From: Chloroflexota bacterium
Lineage (GTDB): Bacteria > Chloroflexota > Limnocylindria > Limnocylindrales > CSP1-4
NCBI GenBank assembly: GCA_004297395.1
Contig: SCUO01000043.1
Span: forward strand, 1 to 40,980
Length of the DNA: 40,980 nt
Direction: 5' to 3'
The translations under genes were made by a program, and so were the position numbers. Under the pieces are notes generated by a model. It worked only from the letters and a program-made list of their open reading frames with translations. It searched no databases and was not told the origin of the DNA. Shown one piece after another: positions 14,626 through 23,113 of the stretch (the stretch's first letter is position 1; each line of letters opens with the position of its first letter).

Positions 14626-15395
14626 GCGGCTCCGCCGAGGCGGATCGTGATCGCGGCGGCGGCCTCGCGGGCCTGGACGGCCAGCTCGGGCAGGCGGCGA
14701 GGAGTCAGGCGGAAGGCCGGGCCCCAGACCTCGACCGCGGCAATGACCGCCCCACGGGCGTCGTGGACCGGAGCGGCAACCGCGGTCAGCCCGTTCTCCA
14801 ACTCGCTGAGGGCGGTCGCGTAGCCGCGCCGGCGGGCCCGTGCCAGGTCCTCGAGGAGCGGCTCGAGATCGGTGATCGTCCGCTCGGTGTAGCGGGTCAG
14901 GCCGCGCCGGACGATACGCAGGACCTCGCGCTCGGCGAGCGAGGCCAGGAGGACCTTGCCCGAGGCGTTGGCATGGAGCGCGGAGCCGCGGCCGGTCCAG
15001 TCCCCCACCGCGATGAGGTTCGGGCCGTCGGCCTGGGCCACGAACAGGACCTGGTCGCCGTCCAGGACGCCCAGGCCGGCGGTCTCGTGGGTCAGCCGGG
15101 CCAGCCGCTCCAGCTCGGGCAGGGCGAGGCTTCGGAGATCGAGCGTCCGCTCCGCCCGCTCGGCCAGCCGGATCACGACGAGCCCCAGGCGGTACTTGCC
15201 CGTCTCGGTGTCCTGCTCCACCAGGCCGCGTCGCTGGAGCGTGGCCAGGAGCCGCGATGCGGTCGACTTGTGGAGGCCGAGCCGTCGGGCCAGCTCCGTG
15301 ACCCCGGCCTCGCCCTGGCTCTCGCCGAGGGCGAGCAGAAGCGCGGCCGCGCGATCGACGCTCCGGACCGCGTTGCCGTCGAAGCCCATGGCCAT
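14619..15395 (-). CDS. IclR-family transcriptional regulator
   Basis: A 258-residue DNA-binding regulator. The N-terminal winged helix (about residues 10-72) has the IclR pattern SVDRAAALLLALGES, then VTELARRLGLHKSTASRLLATLQRRG; the rest is the IclR effector-binding (GAF-like) domain with HANASGKVLLA and the late RRGYATALSELENG and GAVIAAVEVWGP motifs. It starts 12 bp after the aminotransferase stop, so both are one operon and it probably controls that gene in response to a small acid. It may bind the inverted repeat at 16901-16916. The ligand cannot be read from sequence. Confidence 0.93.
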   Translation of the reverse strand: MAMGFDGNAVRSVDRAAALLLALGESQGEAGVTELARRLGLHKSTASRLLATLQRRGLVEQDTETGKYRLGLVVIRLAERAERTLDLRSLALPELERLARLTHETAGLGVLDGDQVLFVAQADGPNLIAVGDWTGRGSALHANASGKVLLASLAEREVLRIVRRGLTRYTERTITDLEPLLEDLARARRRGYATALSELENGLTAVAAPVHDARGAVIAAVEVWGPAFRLTPRRLPELAVQAREAAAAITIRLGGAAA

Positions 15396-15407
15396 CGGCC
15401 GCGCGAC

Positions 15408-16799
15408 TCAGCCGCCGGCCGGGTGCGACATCGCACCCTGGGCCGAGACCCCGGCAGTCTCGCGGGCCCGGTCGTCGAGCGCCGCCCGGAGGGAGGCCTC
15501 GAACGCTGTGACCGCCCGGTCGACCGAATCGTCGGCCGCATGGGCCTCGCACATGAACCACGGCTCGCGGCTGTCGGGCTCGGGCATCGCCCCCCGGGCG
15601 TGCATCCCGACCGCGACCGCGTCGTACAACGCGTGATCGGTGTCGGCCCAGTCGCGGTACTCGGTCGCGACCTTCTCGGTGAACATGATCCCGAACATCG
15701 ATGGGTGGCCGGTGAAGTGGTACGCGACGCCGGCCTCGTTGAGGACCTCCCGGAGGCCGTCCTGGAGGCGCCGACCGGTCGCGTGGACGGTCTCGAGGGC
15801 GTCGGTGTCGCGGATGATCTCGAGGGTCTTCACCGCGGCGGCGGCGGCGACCCGGTTGCCGGCGTAGGTCCCGCCGTGGCTGACCTTCTCGGGCAGGAGG
15901 CTCATGATCTCGCGCTTGCCACCGAAGGCCGCCGCCGGGTAGCCGTTGCCCATGGCCTTGGCGAACGAGGCGAGGTCGGGGGTGATGCCGAAGTACTCGG
16001 CCGCGCCACCGCGGGCGAACCGGAAGCCGGTCTTGACCTCGTCGAAGATCTCGAGGATCCCGAACTCCTGGGTCAGGGCCCGGAGCTCCCGGTGGAAGCC
16101 CTCCTGGGGCATGATCCCCTGGGCGTTGCCGAGGACCGGCTCGACGATGACCGCGGCGATGTCATGGCCCTCGCGCTCGAACAGCCGGCGCAGCCGATCG
16201 ATGTTGTTGAAGCGGGCCGGGATGATCGTGTCGGCGACGGCCTCGGGGATGCCCCGGCCCCAGGTGAGACGGACGGGGTTGTCGGCATCGCCGAGCTCGG
16301 CCATGTTGTCGGGCGAGACGCTGATCAGGGCGTAGTCGTGGACGCCGTGGTACTGGCCCTCGAACTTCACGATCTTGTTCCGGCCGGTGTACGCCCGGGC
16401 GAGGCGCATCAGGTGCATCGTCGCCTCGGTCCCGGACACGGTCATCCGGGCCATGTCGACCCAGCCGGTGAGCTCGCACACGAGCTCCATCGCCCGGACC
16501 TCGTCCTCGGTCGTGAGCGAGAAGCTCACGCCCCGGCGCATCCGCTCGTTGACGTGGTCGTCGACGCGGGCGTCGCCGTGGCCCAGGATCACCGGGCCGT
16601 AGCCCATCCGGAGATCGACGTACTCGTTGCCGTCGATGTCCCAGACCCGACCGCCTGCCCCCCGGTCCATGTAGATGGTGTCGTCGCCCCACGTCCGGAA
16701 GTTCGAGTTGGCGCCGCCCGGCAGGGTCCGCACGGCGCGGCGGTAGAGCTCGAGCTGGCGAGCGCGGGCGAGCTGAGGGCGATCGGCGGGGCTGGCCAT
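15408..16799 (-). CDS. class III aminotransferase, GSA-aminomutase-like
   Basis: PLP enzyme of 463 residues. The fold-type I class III motifs are clear: SGTEATMHLMRLARAYTGR near 122-140, IFDEVKTGFRFA with the cofactor Asp 253, and the Schiff-base Lys 281 in SFAKAMGNGYP. It resembles glutamate-1-semialdehyde 2,1-aminomutase, but the pairing with an IclR regulator and absence of haem genes favour a catabolic amine or amino-acid transaminase. Start is the ATG at 16799, with GGAGG a few bases upstream; the frame extends 38 codons further but without a site. Substrate unknown. Confidence 0.85.
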   Translation of the reverse strand: MASPADRPQLARARQLELYRRAVRTLPGGANSNFRTWGDDTIYMDRGAGGRVWDIDGNEYVDLRMGYGPVILGHGDARVDDHVNERMRRGVSFSLTTEDEVRAMELVCELTGWVDMARMTVSGTEATMHLMRLARAYTGRNKIVKFEGQYHGVHDYALISVSPDNMAELGDADNPVRLTWGRGIPEAVADTIIPARFNNIDRLRRLFEREGHDIAAVIVEPVLGNAQGIMPQEGFHRELRALTQEFGILEIFDEVKTGFRFARGGAAEYFGITPDLASFAKAMGNGYPAAAFGGKREIMSLLPEKVSHGGTYAGNRVAAAAAVKTLEIIRDTDALETVHATGRRLQDGLREVLNEAGVAYHFTGHPSMFGIMFTEKVATEYRDWADTDHALYDAVAVGMHARGAMPEPDSREPWFMCEAHAADDSVDRAVTAFEASLRAALDDRARETAGVSAQGAMSHPAGG

Positions 16800-16900
16800 G
16801 ATGCCTCCGTCTGGCTGATGGACACCCAGCGCAATGGCTCCGAGGCGCGCGACGGCCGTTGCGGTAGGTGAGACGCGGGCGTCAATCGTGCCACAAGGCC

Positions 16901-16916
16901 GCGTTCCGTGCAACGC
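16901..16916. promoter_or_regulatory. possible IclR operator
   Basis: Inverted repeat GCGTT-N6-AACGC about 100 bp upstream of the aminotransferase start; a second palindrome, TTCG-TCG-CGAA, follows at about 16921-16931. Position suits a site for the IclR protein of this operon. Not proven. Confidence 0.3.
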
Positions 16917-17051
16917 GAGATTCGTCGCGAAGCTCCGGTGTGGCTGCGAATTCCGTGCCGTCAGCCCCCCGCCACCGCCGGATGCGCGGCAATTGCCGCC
17001 ATCCCGGGCGCGTCGGGCCGATCGGGACCGGAGGTGTCGATGGACCTTCGA

Positions 17052-18731
17052 TCAGGCCCGCTCGGCGACCCAGCTGGGGAGCTCGCGGGCCAGCGTCGCC
17101 AGGGGCAGCGAGCCATGGCCCAGGAGCTCGTCGTGGAACGACCGGAGATCGAAGGCCGAGCCGTCGCGGGCCGAGATCTCGCGCCGCAGCCGCTCGATCT
17201 CGCGCTGGCCCAGCTTGTAGGTCAGGGCCTGGGCCGGCCAGCAGATGTACCGGTCGGTCTCGATCGTCGCGTCGGTCGGCGACAGGCCCGCCTCGTCGAG
17301 GAGGTAGTCGATCGACTGCTGGCGCGTCCAGCGCAGGGCGTGCATGCCGGTGTCGACGACCAGGCGGCCGGCCCGCCAGGCCTGGCCGTCGAGCATCCCG
17401 AAGCGCTCGGCCTCGTCGCGGTACAGCCCGAGCTCGTCGGCCAGCCGCTCGGAGTACAGGCCCCAGCCCTCGACGTAGGCGCCACCGACGATCCGGGAGC
17501 CGAAGCGCCGGAACCGGTTGAGGGCCGTGTTCTCGACCTCGAGGGCGATCTGGAAGTGATGGCCGGGGGTGGCCTCGTGGTAGGTCGTCGAGGCGAGGCG
17601 GGAGAAGAGCCGGCTCTCAAGGTCGTACGTGTTCACGTAGTACGTGCCGGGCCGGCTGCCGTCGGGGGCCGGCGGATAGTAGTAGGCGAACGGGGCGTCC
17701 TTCTCCTTGAACTCCTCGACCGGCAGGACCCGGCAGGCCGAGGTCGGGGTCCGCCCGAAGACCGCCGCCGCGGCGGCGTTGGCCCGCTCGATGTCCTCCA
17801 TCGCCCGGTCGACGAGCGCCCGCTGCGAAGCCGGGACGTTGCGAGGGTCGACCGCCCGGGCCTGGCGATAGGCGCGCGTGTCGTCGCCGAAGCCCGCGGC
17901 GCGCGCGATCGCCCGGCGCTCGGCCTCGATCGCGGCGAGCTCCGCCAGGCCGATCTCGTGGACCTCGGCCGGGTTTGCGTCGAGGGTCGTCCAGTGCTTG
18001 ATCTGGGCGCGGTAGATGGCCTCGCCGTTGGGCGCCGACCAGATCCCCGGCTCGGTCCGGGTGGCGGCCAGGTAGTCACCCCGAAGGGCCTCGAGGAAGG
18101 CGGCGTCGGCCGGGTAGACGAGGTCGCGGACGAGCTCGCGGATGCGCTCGCGGTCGGCCTCCGAGGCGACTTGGGCCATCGCCGGGATGACCGCCTCGGC
18201 GATGGGGATGTCGAGCATCCGCTGGAGCTGGGCGATCGTCCGCTCGGCCACGATCCGAGGGGCCGTGAGGCCGCTCGCGAGGCCCTCGCGGACGAGGTCG
18301 CGATTGGCGGCCATGAAGGCCGGGTAGGCCCTGATCCGGGCGGTGAACGCCTCGAAGCGCTCGGGCGTATCGGCCGGCTGGAGCTGGGTCAGCTGGGGCA
18401 GGAGCGTCTGGGGACCCGACATCTGGTCGACGACCGCGAGGGTGTCGAAGCGCTGGTCGTCGTCCTCGATGAGGACTTCGCCGACCACGCCGAGCATGTC
18501 CCGGGTGATGCGCTCCTCGATCGTCAGCCCGTCGTCGGGGATCGCCGCGGCGGCCTCCCGGACCCAGACCGCCAGGGCTCGCGCCCTGGCCCGACCTTCG
18601 GGGCCGGGATCCGGCAGCTGGTCATCCCAGCGATGATCGCCGCTGACCGTCGCGCTGATCGGCGAGAGCTCCAGGAATCGGTCCCAGAACTCCTCGGCCA
18701 GGCGGTCGACGGTGGAGTCGATGGCGCTCAA
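17052..18731 (-). CDS. DUF885-family hydrolase (putative metallopeptidase)
   Basis: A 559-residue protein of the DUF885 family. The metallopeptidase-like motif HEATPGHH (residues 385-392 from this start) is intact and followed by EGWGLYSERLADELG (421 on), both family hallmarks; mostly alpha-helical, no signal peptide or membrane helix, so probably cytosolic. I start at TTG 18731 because GGGGAGG lies five bases upstream; an ATG six codons earlier (18749) is the alternative. Members are annotated as peptidases on fold grounds, rarely tested. It may share a transcript with the large gene upstream (62 bp gap). Confidence 0.85.
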   Translation of the reverse strand: MSAIDSTVDRLAEEFWDRFLELSPISATVSGDHRWDDQLPDPGPEGRARARALAVWVREAAAAIPDDGLTIEERITRDMLGVVGEVLIEDDDQRFDTLAVVDQMSGPQTLLPQLTQLQPADTPERFEAFTARIRAYPAFMAANRDLVREGLASGLTAPRIVAERTIAQLQRMLDIPIAEAVIPAMAQVASEADRERIRELVRDLVYPADAAFLEALRGDYLAATRTEPGIWSAPNGEAIYRAQIKHWTTLDANPAEVHEIGLAELAAIEAERRAIARAAGFGDDTRAYRQARAVDPRNVPASQRALVDRAMEDIERANAAAAAVFGRTPTSACRVLPVEEFKEKDAPFAYYYPPAPDGSRPGTYYVNTYDLESRLFSRLASTTYHEATPGHHFQIALEVENTALNRFRRFGSRIVGGAYVEGWGLYSERLADELGLYRDEAERFGMLDGQAWRAGRLVVDTGMHALRWTRQQSIDYLLDEAGLSPTDATIETDRYICWPAQALTYKLGQREIERLRREISARDGSAFDLRSFHDELLGHGSLPLATLARELPSWVAERA

Positions 18732-18793
18732 GGTTGCCTCCCCGGGCATCGGGCCACGGTCCTCGCGGACGCGGCTGGTTAGGTTCGCGCCGG

Positions 18794-21757
18794 CTAGCGT
18801 AGCGCGTCGGGCCGGTCGAACAGGCCGAGCTGCTCGCCCCGCCGCTCGACGGCCGGCTCGAGGCCCAGGAACGGCTCGAGGTCGTCGAGGTCGAGCGGGT
18901 CGCGGGCCAGCCAGGCCCGCAGGTACGGCCACAGGACGAGGTGCCAGTTCGCCTCCGCGATGGCGGCCCGCAGGAGGGGCGATGTCTCGAGCTTGTGGCG
19001 GACGAGCTCGGCCCGCTCGGGGGCGATGGCCAGGATCCGGACGAGATGCTCGTCGGTCGGGATCCGGGCATGGCGGCGCAGGAGGACGTCGCCGAGCATC
19101 GCCGTCCATTCGACCTCGAACAGGAGGGCCGACCGACCGCGGACGTACCAGATGCAGTCGACCGCCTGGATGTCCTCGGTCGGGGCCCGCGAGACGGAGG
19201 CGAGCCAGGCCGACCGCTCCCGTTCGTCGAGGAAGTCGCCGAGGGTCCGATCCCCGATCCGCCGCCCCTGCTCGCGGCTGCCGAGCCAGACCGACATGCC
19301 GAGGCGATGGCCGCCGTTGGCCAGGAGGGCGAGGAGCTCGCTGTGCTCGGTCGTCCGGCGTCGGACGTCCTCGCCGGTGACGAGGCGCTCGGCGGTCGAG
19401 GCCGGGCTTCGGTAGCTGGCCAGGCACGCCCGCACGAGCGCCTCGTCGGGCAGGTCATGGCCCGAGAAGAGGGCCGCGACGCGCTCGAAGAAGGCTCCCT
19501 CGGGCAGCGGACCGGCGGTCGAGAGGAGGCTGTAGACGGCCCACTCGACGCGGTCGGCGAGGGGCACCGCGGCCGCCTCGCGATCCCCCCGCTCGGCGAG
19601 CCACCAGCGGCCCGGCTCGATCTCTGTCAAGCGATGCTGGGTCGCGCGGGTCAGCTCCTCGCGGACGAGGGCGAGGACCCGCTCCACGGGATCGCGATCG
19701 GCGGGCTCGAGGCGGGCGGTCGAGGCCTGGTCCGGCGGCGGCATCGACCCGATCCCGATCCCGCTCCTCGCGCGTGGTGCAGTCTCGGGCTCGGGCGCGC
19801 CGCGGGGTCGGCCGCCTCCGTGCGGGGTTGCGGGCGGGGTGCCGGTCGGGGTGCCGGTCTGACGATCCGGGCGAAGACCCGGGCCATCATCCGAGCGCTC
19901 GTGGCCCCGGTCTTTGCCGGTCTCGGGCGCATCGGCCGCTCCATCGTCGCCGCCCGAGCTGTCGCGAGAGCCCCCGCCGTCCTCGAGGGCCATGAGGCGG
20001 CGGAGGTGACCGGCACGATCAAGACCGACCAGGATCTCGCCCAGGAGCCGCTCGTATCGGGCCGGCTCGCCCCGCTCGCGGAGGACCTCGACGGCGGTCT
20101 CGGTGATCGATCGGGCAGCCTCGGCCCGGGAGAACGGCCGGGCATCGATGCGCTCGGGTGGCGCGAACAAACCCCGACCCGGGACAAGCTCCGGGTCGCC
20201 GCTGCCGCCGGGCACGGGATCGAGGCGTCGGTTGCCGCGGGTCCGCGGGCCGGGCGGCACGCTCGCGCCGGGCGGGACGAGCTCGACGATGCCGCCGACG
20301 TCCTCGTCCGCCTCGGCAACGCGCGCCTCGGCCAGCCGGTAGCCGGCCCCGACGCCGCCCAGGACGGCGGCGACGAGCGCCTCCGGTTCGCCGGCCTCGA
20401 GGAGCAGGACCGCTCGCCCATCACGGGCCATGAGCGGTGCGGCCACGGTCAGCGAGCGACGGATGGCCGCGGCCTGCCATGACCACGGCGCCCGGATCGC
20501 GGACCCGAGGAGCGGCTCCAGGGGGAGCAGCGAGGCGGCCTCCCGGCCGAGGGCCCAGCACGTCCCGTGCCAGGCCGCCGCCAGCCGCTCCTGGCTGAAG
20601 CGGAGCGGGGGCTGGCCGAGGAGCAGGCGGATCCGTGGCCGGGGTGCCTCGCGGCCTGGCTCTCGAAGCGGATCACGTGCCTCGGCGGCGAGGCGCTCCA
20701 GGGCGCCGGCCGCGGCGACCCGCAGGACGGCCGTGCCCGCGCCCTCGGCGAGGCCGCGGAGGTCTGTCGCGACCCGCGCTTCGAGCGGCCCGAGGGCCCC
20801 GCTCTCGAGGCGCTGGACGAAGGCCCGGATGACCCGGATCGACTCCTCGAAGGCGAGCCACGGATTCCGCTCGCGGAACGGGTCGGGGACCGCCGAGCGG
20901 ACCGTGCCGCCTGCGATCCGGAGCCCGGGCGCACGCCCTGGACCCGCACCCAGCCGGCTGGCCGGCAGGACCGCGTGGAGGAAGGCCAGGCGGAGGGCCG
21001 ATTCCACCGGTGCGGCGCGGAGCTCGCCCTCGATTCGCTCGAGGATCGCGGACAGGCCGACGAGCTGACGGTCCGTGTGGAGGCCCAGGATCGCATCGAC
21101 GAGATCGCTCCCGCCGTCGGGGGTCGGGAAGCGCTCGCGGAGTCGGGCGCGAACCGCGTCCGCGCCGACATCGACGACCGCCCGGGCCAGGTCCGCTTCG
21201 TCCGGCGGCCCCTGGCGCTGCTCCGAGCCACCCTGCTGGTCGCGACAGATCGTGCAGCGATATTGCTTGCGCACCGGCCGGGCCTTGGCGCCGCCCCCGG
21301 CTCCAGGCCCGCCCCCGGCGCCACTGCCGAACGTGCCACGGGTTGCACCGCTCGCCCACTGGATCTCGTCCGCCACGAGCGTCCGGCCGCAGGTCGAGCA
21401 GCGGGTCGCGAACATCGCCCCGATCGAGAGCTTCAGGCTGGATTCGCCGCGGGGCGAGGCGGCGAGCGTCGAGAACGCGGCATCGAGGTGCCGGAGGTCG
21501 GGTGGTCGGAGGACGACCTCGGCGAGGAGCCGGGTCAGCGGATTGCTCTCGAGCGTCAGGGCACGACGCTGTCGATCGATCGCGGCGCGGGCGATCCAGC
21601 CGCCCCGGCCGTGCAGGTCGGCGACGATGTCGCCCGCCCCGGAACCGGACTCGATCCGGGCCGCGACGAGCTCAGGTGGTGGCGGCGGGGCCAGTCGCTC
21701 GAAGGCCGGGAGGGTGAACCCGGGCTCGGCGCGGGACAGGATGGCGCGTCCGACCAT
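18794..21757 (-). CDS. large methylase-like protein with nuclease-like C-terminus
   Basis: A 987-residue protein without a confident family. Residues about 35-110 look like an N-terminal methyltransferase motif I (DLHGRGGW at 47-54), then C120-x2-C123 and C168-x2-C171, a zinc ribbon split by a Gly-rich insert. Residues 220-400 recall Zn-ribbon adenine methylases (DUF1156/COG1743 type), but the place of the catalytic DPPY reads GQPPL (381-385), so methylation is doubtful. A disordered acidic/Pro linker follows, then a winged-helix-like region and a C-terminal part with D867...FEVEWT (E881, E883), like a PD-(D/E)xK nuclease with Glu for Lys. No ribosome site; ATG 21787 is an alternative start. 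Domain calls are by eye. Confidence 0.6.
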   Translation of the reverse strand: MVGRAILSRAEPGFTLPAFERLAPPPPPELVAARIESGSGAGDIVADLHGRGGWIARAAIDRQRRALTLESNPLTRLLAEVVLRPPDLRHLDAAFSTLAASPRGESSLKLSIGAMFATRCSTCGRTLVADEIQWASGATRGTFGSGAGGGPGAGGGAKARPVRKQYRCTICRDQQGGSEQRQGPPDEADLARAVVDVGADAVRARLRERFPTPDGGSDLVDAILGLHTDRQLVGLSAILERIEGELRAAPVESALRLAFLHAVLPASRLGAGPGRAPGLRIAGGTVRSAVPDPFRERNPWLAFEESIRVIRAFVQRLESGALGPLEARVATDLRGLAEGAGTAVLRVAAAGALERLAAEARDPLREPGREAPRPRIRLLLGQPPLRFSQERLAAAWHGTCWALGREAASLLPLEPLLGSAIRAPWSWQAAAIRRSLTVAAPLMARDGRAVLLLEAGEPEALVAAVLGGVGAGYRLAEARVAEADEDVGGIVELVPPGASVPPGPRTRGNRRLDPVPGGSGDPELVPGRGLFAPPERIDARPFSRAEAARSITETAVEVLRERGEPARYERLLGEILVGLDRAGHLRRLMALEDGGGSRDSSGGDDGAADAPETGKDRGHERSDDGPGLRPDRQTGTPTGTPPATPHGGGRPRGAPEPETAPRARSGIGIGSMPPPDQASTARLEPADRDPVERVLALVREELTRATQHRLTEIEPGRWWLAERGDREAAAVPLADRVEWAVYSLLSTAGPLPEGAFFERVAALFSGHDLPDEALVRACLASYRSPASTAERLVTGEDVRRRTTEHSELLALLANGGHRLGMSVWLGSREQGRRIGDRTLGDFLDERERSAWLASVSRAPTEDIQAVDCIWYVRGRSALLFEVEWTAMLGDVLLRRHARIPTDEHLVRILAIAPERAELVRHKLETSPLLRAAIAEANWHLVLWPYLRAWLARDPLDLDDLEPFLGLEPAVERRGEQLGLFDRPDALR

Positions 21758-21844
21758 CGCCCGATTGTCGCAGACGCGGCCGCCCATGCTGCGCCGCCGT
21801 CGAGGTCATCGACTCGATGGGGCGCCTCGTTCCCACACCGCCGC

Positions 21845-21964
21845 GCCGCTCAGGACTGCATCCGCTCGATGAACGAGCGCGGCCGCCACGGAGATCGTGC
21901 ATCCGGGAGCGCGAAGTAGGGATTGTCCGTGCTCGTCCGTGCAGGACGTGCTGCCCTGAGTGGC
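21845..21964 (+). repeat. 120-bp palindromic element, copy E
   Basis: Most diverged copy, yet still 120 bp. Ends GCCGCTCAGG and CCTGAGTGGC form a 10-bp stem with one G-T wobble. Inner arms ATGAACGAGCGC (21869-21880) and GTGCTCGTCCGT (21929-21940) pair at 11 of 12 positions, two as wobbles. An in-frame TAG 16 codons after the arm's ATG argues against a peptide. Confidence 0.8.
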
Positions 21965-21982
21965 AGCGGCGTGACGGGGGCG

Positions 21983-22043
21983 GTGGCGAACCGCCCTGGG
22001 GTGGCGAACCGCCCTGGGGTGGCGAACCGCCCTGGGGTGGCGA
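21983..22043. repeat. 18-bp tandem repeat beside copy E
   Basis: Three exact units of GTGGCGAACCGCCCTGGG plus a 7-base partial unit, 18 bp after copy E. Each unit contains GGCG...CGCC inverted bases. Confidence 0.9.
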
Positions 22044-22106
22044 TGGCGCGGCGCGTTCGAGCTCGGGCACGTCCCGCCCGCGCGGCGGGCGGGCCGCATC
22101 GGCGGC

Positions 22107-22964
22107 CTAGCCTTCGTCGAGCTCGTCCTGCTCTTCTACGAATGCCTCGTCGGTCGTGTCCTCCGGCGGCAGGACCCGATCGAGGTCCTCGATCTCCTCG
22201 TCCTCGACGTCGTCCTCGAGGTCCTCCTCGAGCTCCTCGTCCTCGCGGACCAGGGTGCCCTTGGTGTAGGGCCGGAGGTCGGTCGATTTCGCGGCGGTCG
22301 GGAAGCTGACCTTGCCGTAGTTGCGGGGGTCCTGGTAGATCTCGCGAATGATGATCCGGACATCGACCGCGCCGAGCGAGGTCACCCCGGCCGAATACTT
22401 GTTGCCGTCGGCCAGGAGCTTGAGGAGCCGGGCGGCGACGCGCGGCTCGACGACGCCGATCCGCATCCCGTTGCTCATCGCCACGAGCCGGTTGCCCTCG
22501 GGAATGAGCTCCACCGCGTCGCCCGGGTTGACCTGGGCGAGCTTGCGCGGGTCGGGCAGGTCCATGAGGAAGGCGAAGCCGGTCTTGCCCGTCTCCTCGA
22601 CGAAGATCCTGACCGGCGCCTTGCTGCCATCGATCGCCGCCACGGTCCGCTCGCCGGCCGCGACGAGCAGCGTCTTGAGCCGGTCGATGTTCCGTTCGGC
22701 GATGCGATTCGTGGGGTCGAGGGCCAGGGCGGACTGATAGTGCTCGCGGGCCGCGCCGAGCTCGCCCTGCTCCCACAGCGCCTTGGCCAGGCGGTTCTCG
22801 GCCTCGGCGTCGGGGCCGAGCTCCAGGAGGCGACGGTTGGTATCGGCGGCGTCGGGCCACTGGGCGTTCGAGGCCAGCGCGATCGCCTGCTCGGCCAGCT
22901 GGCGCTTCAGGCGCGTCGTCGCGATCGGGCTCGCGGCGTTGTTGTCGGTGTCGGAGAAGGTCAC
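22107..22964 (-). CDS. TPR-repeat protein with acidic tail
   Basis: A 285-residue protein. Residues about 15-95 form two tetratricopeptide-like repeats (WPDAADTNRRLLELGP, then GELGAAREHYQSALALDPTN). The middle third is a mixed alpha/beta domain with FVEETGKTGFAFLMDLPD and a later RIIIREIYQDPRNYG stretch. The last 45 residues are almost all Asp, Glu and hydrophobics. I start at GTG 22964, which has AAAGGA about nine bases upstream, rather than the in-frame ATG at 22997. No signal peptide. Function unknown; TPRs suggest a protein-protein scaffold. Confidence 0.75.
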   Translation of the reverse strand: MTFSDTDNNAASPIATTRLKRQLAEQAIALASNAQWPDAADTNRRLLELGPDAEAENRLAKALWEQGELGAAREHYQSALALDPTNRIAERNIDRLKTLLVAAGERTVAAIDGSKAPVRIFVEETGKTGFAFLMDLPDPRKLAQVNPGDAVELIPEGNRLVAMSNGMRIGVVEPRVAARLLKLLADGNKYSAGVTSLGAVDVRIIIREIYQDPRNYGKVSFPTAAKSTDLRPYTKGTLVREDEELEEDLEDDVEDEEIEDLDRVLPPEDTTDEAFVEEQDELDEG

Positions 22965-23113
22965 GGGGGCTGGGTCCTTTCGAGGGTCAGGGGGCAATGG
23001 TTTCTAGCACCGGTGCCGCGGTCCGTCAAATGAAGCCCCGTCAGGAGGCCCCGGTCCCCGACGCCATCAGCGTCTCGTGCGTGCTCGCGCGTCCTCGCGC
23101 ATTCCGTGCGGCG

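Larger units (their letters stand above)
21788..22106. other. non-coding region with element copy E
   Basis: About 320 bp between two minus-strand genes. It holds the upstream region of the methylase-like gene, copy E of the 120-bp element and three 18-bp repeats. No gene or tRNA fold seen. Confidence 0.6.

Noticed and set aside
14025-16871. Very long plus-strand open frame over the IclR and aminotransferase genes
   Set aside because: It is antisense to two genes with clear family motifs and has no domain of its own; typical shadow frame of very high-GC DNA.
11748-21919. Conserved small protein starting MNEH or MNER within each element
   Set aside because: The ATG is part of the palindrome arm, copy E has an in-frame TAG after 16 codons, no ribosome site precedes it, and the frames run on into G-rich repeats.
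11724-21964. Integron attC sites
   Set aside because: Hairpin elements of similar length, but the GTTRRRY core sites and paired R/L boxes are missing, the loop between inner arms is about 48 nt, and no integrase or cassette arrangement is seen.
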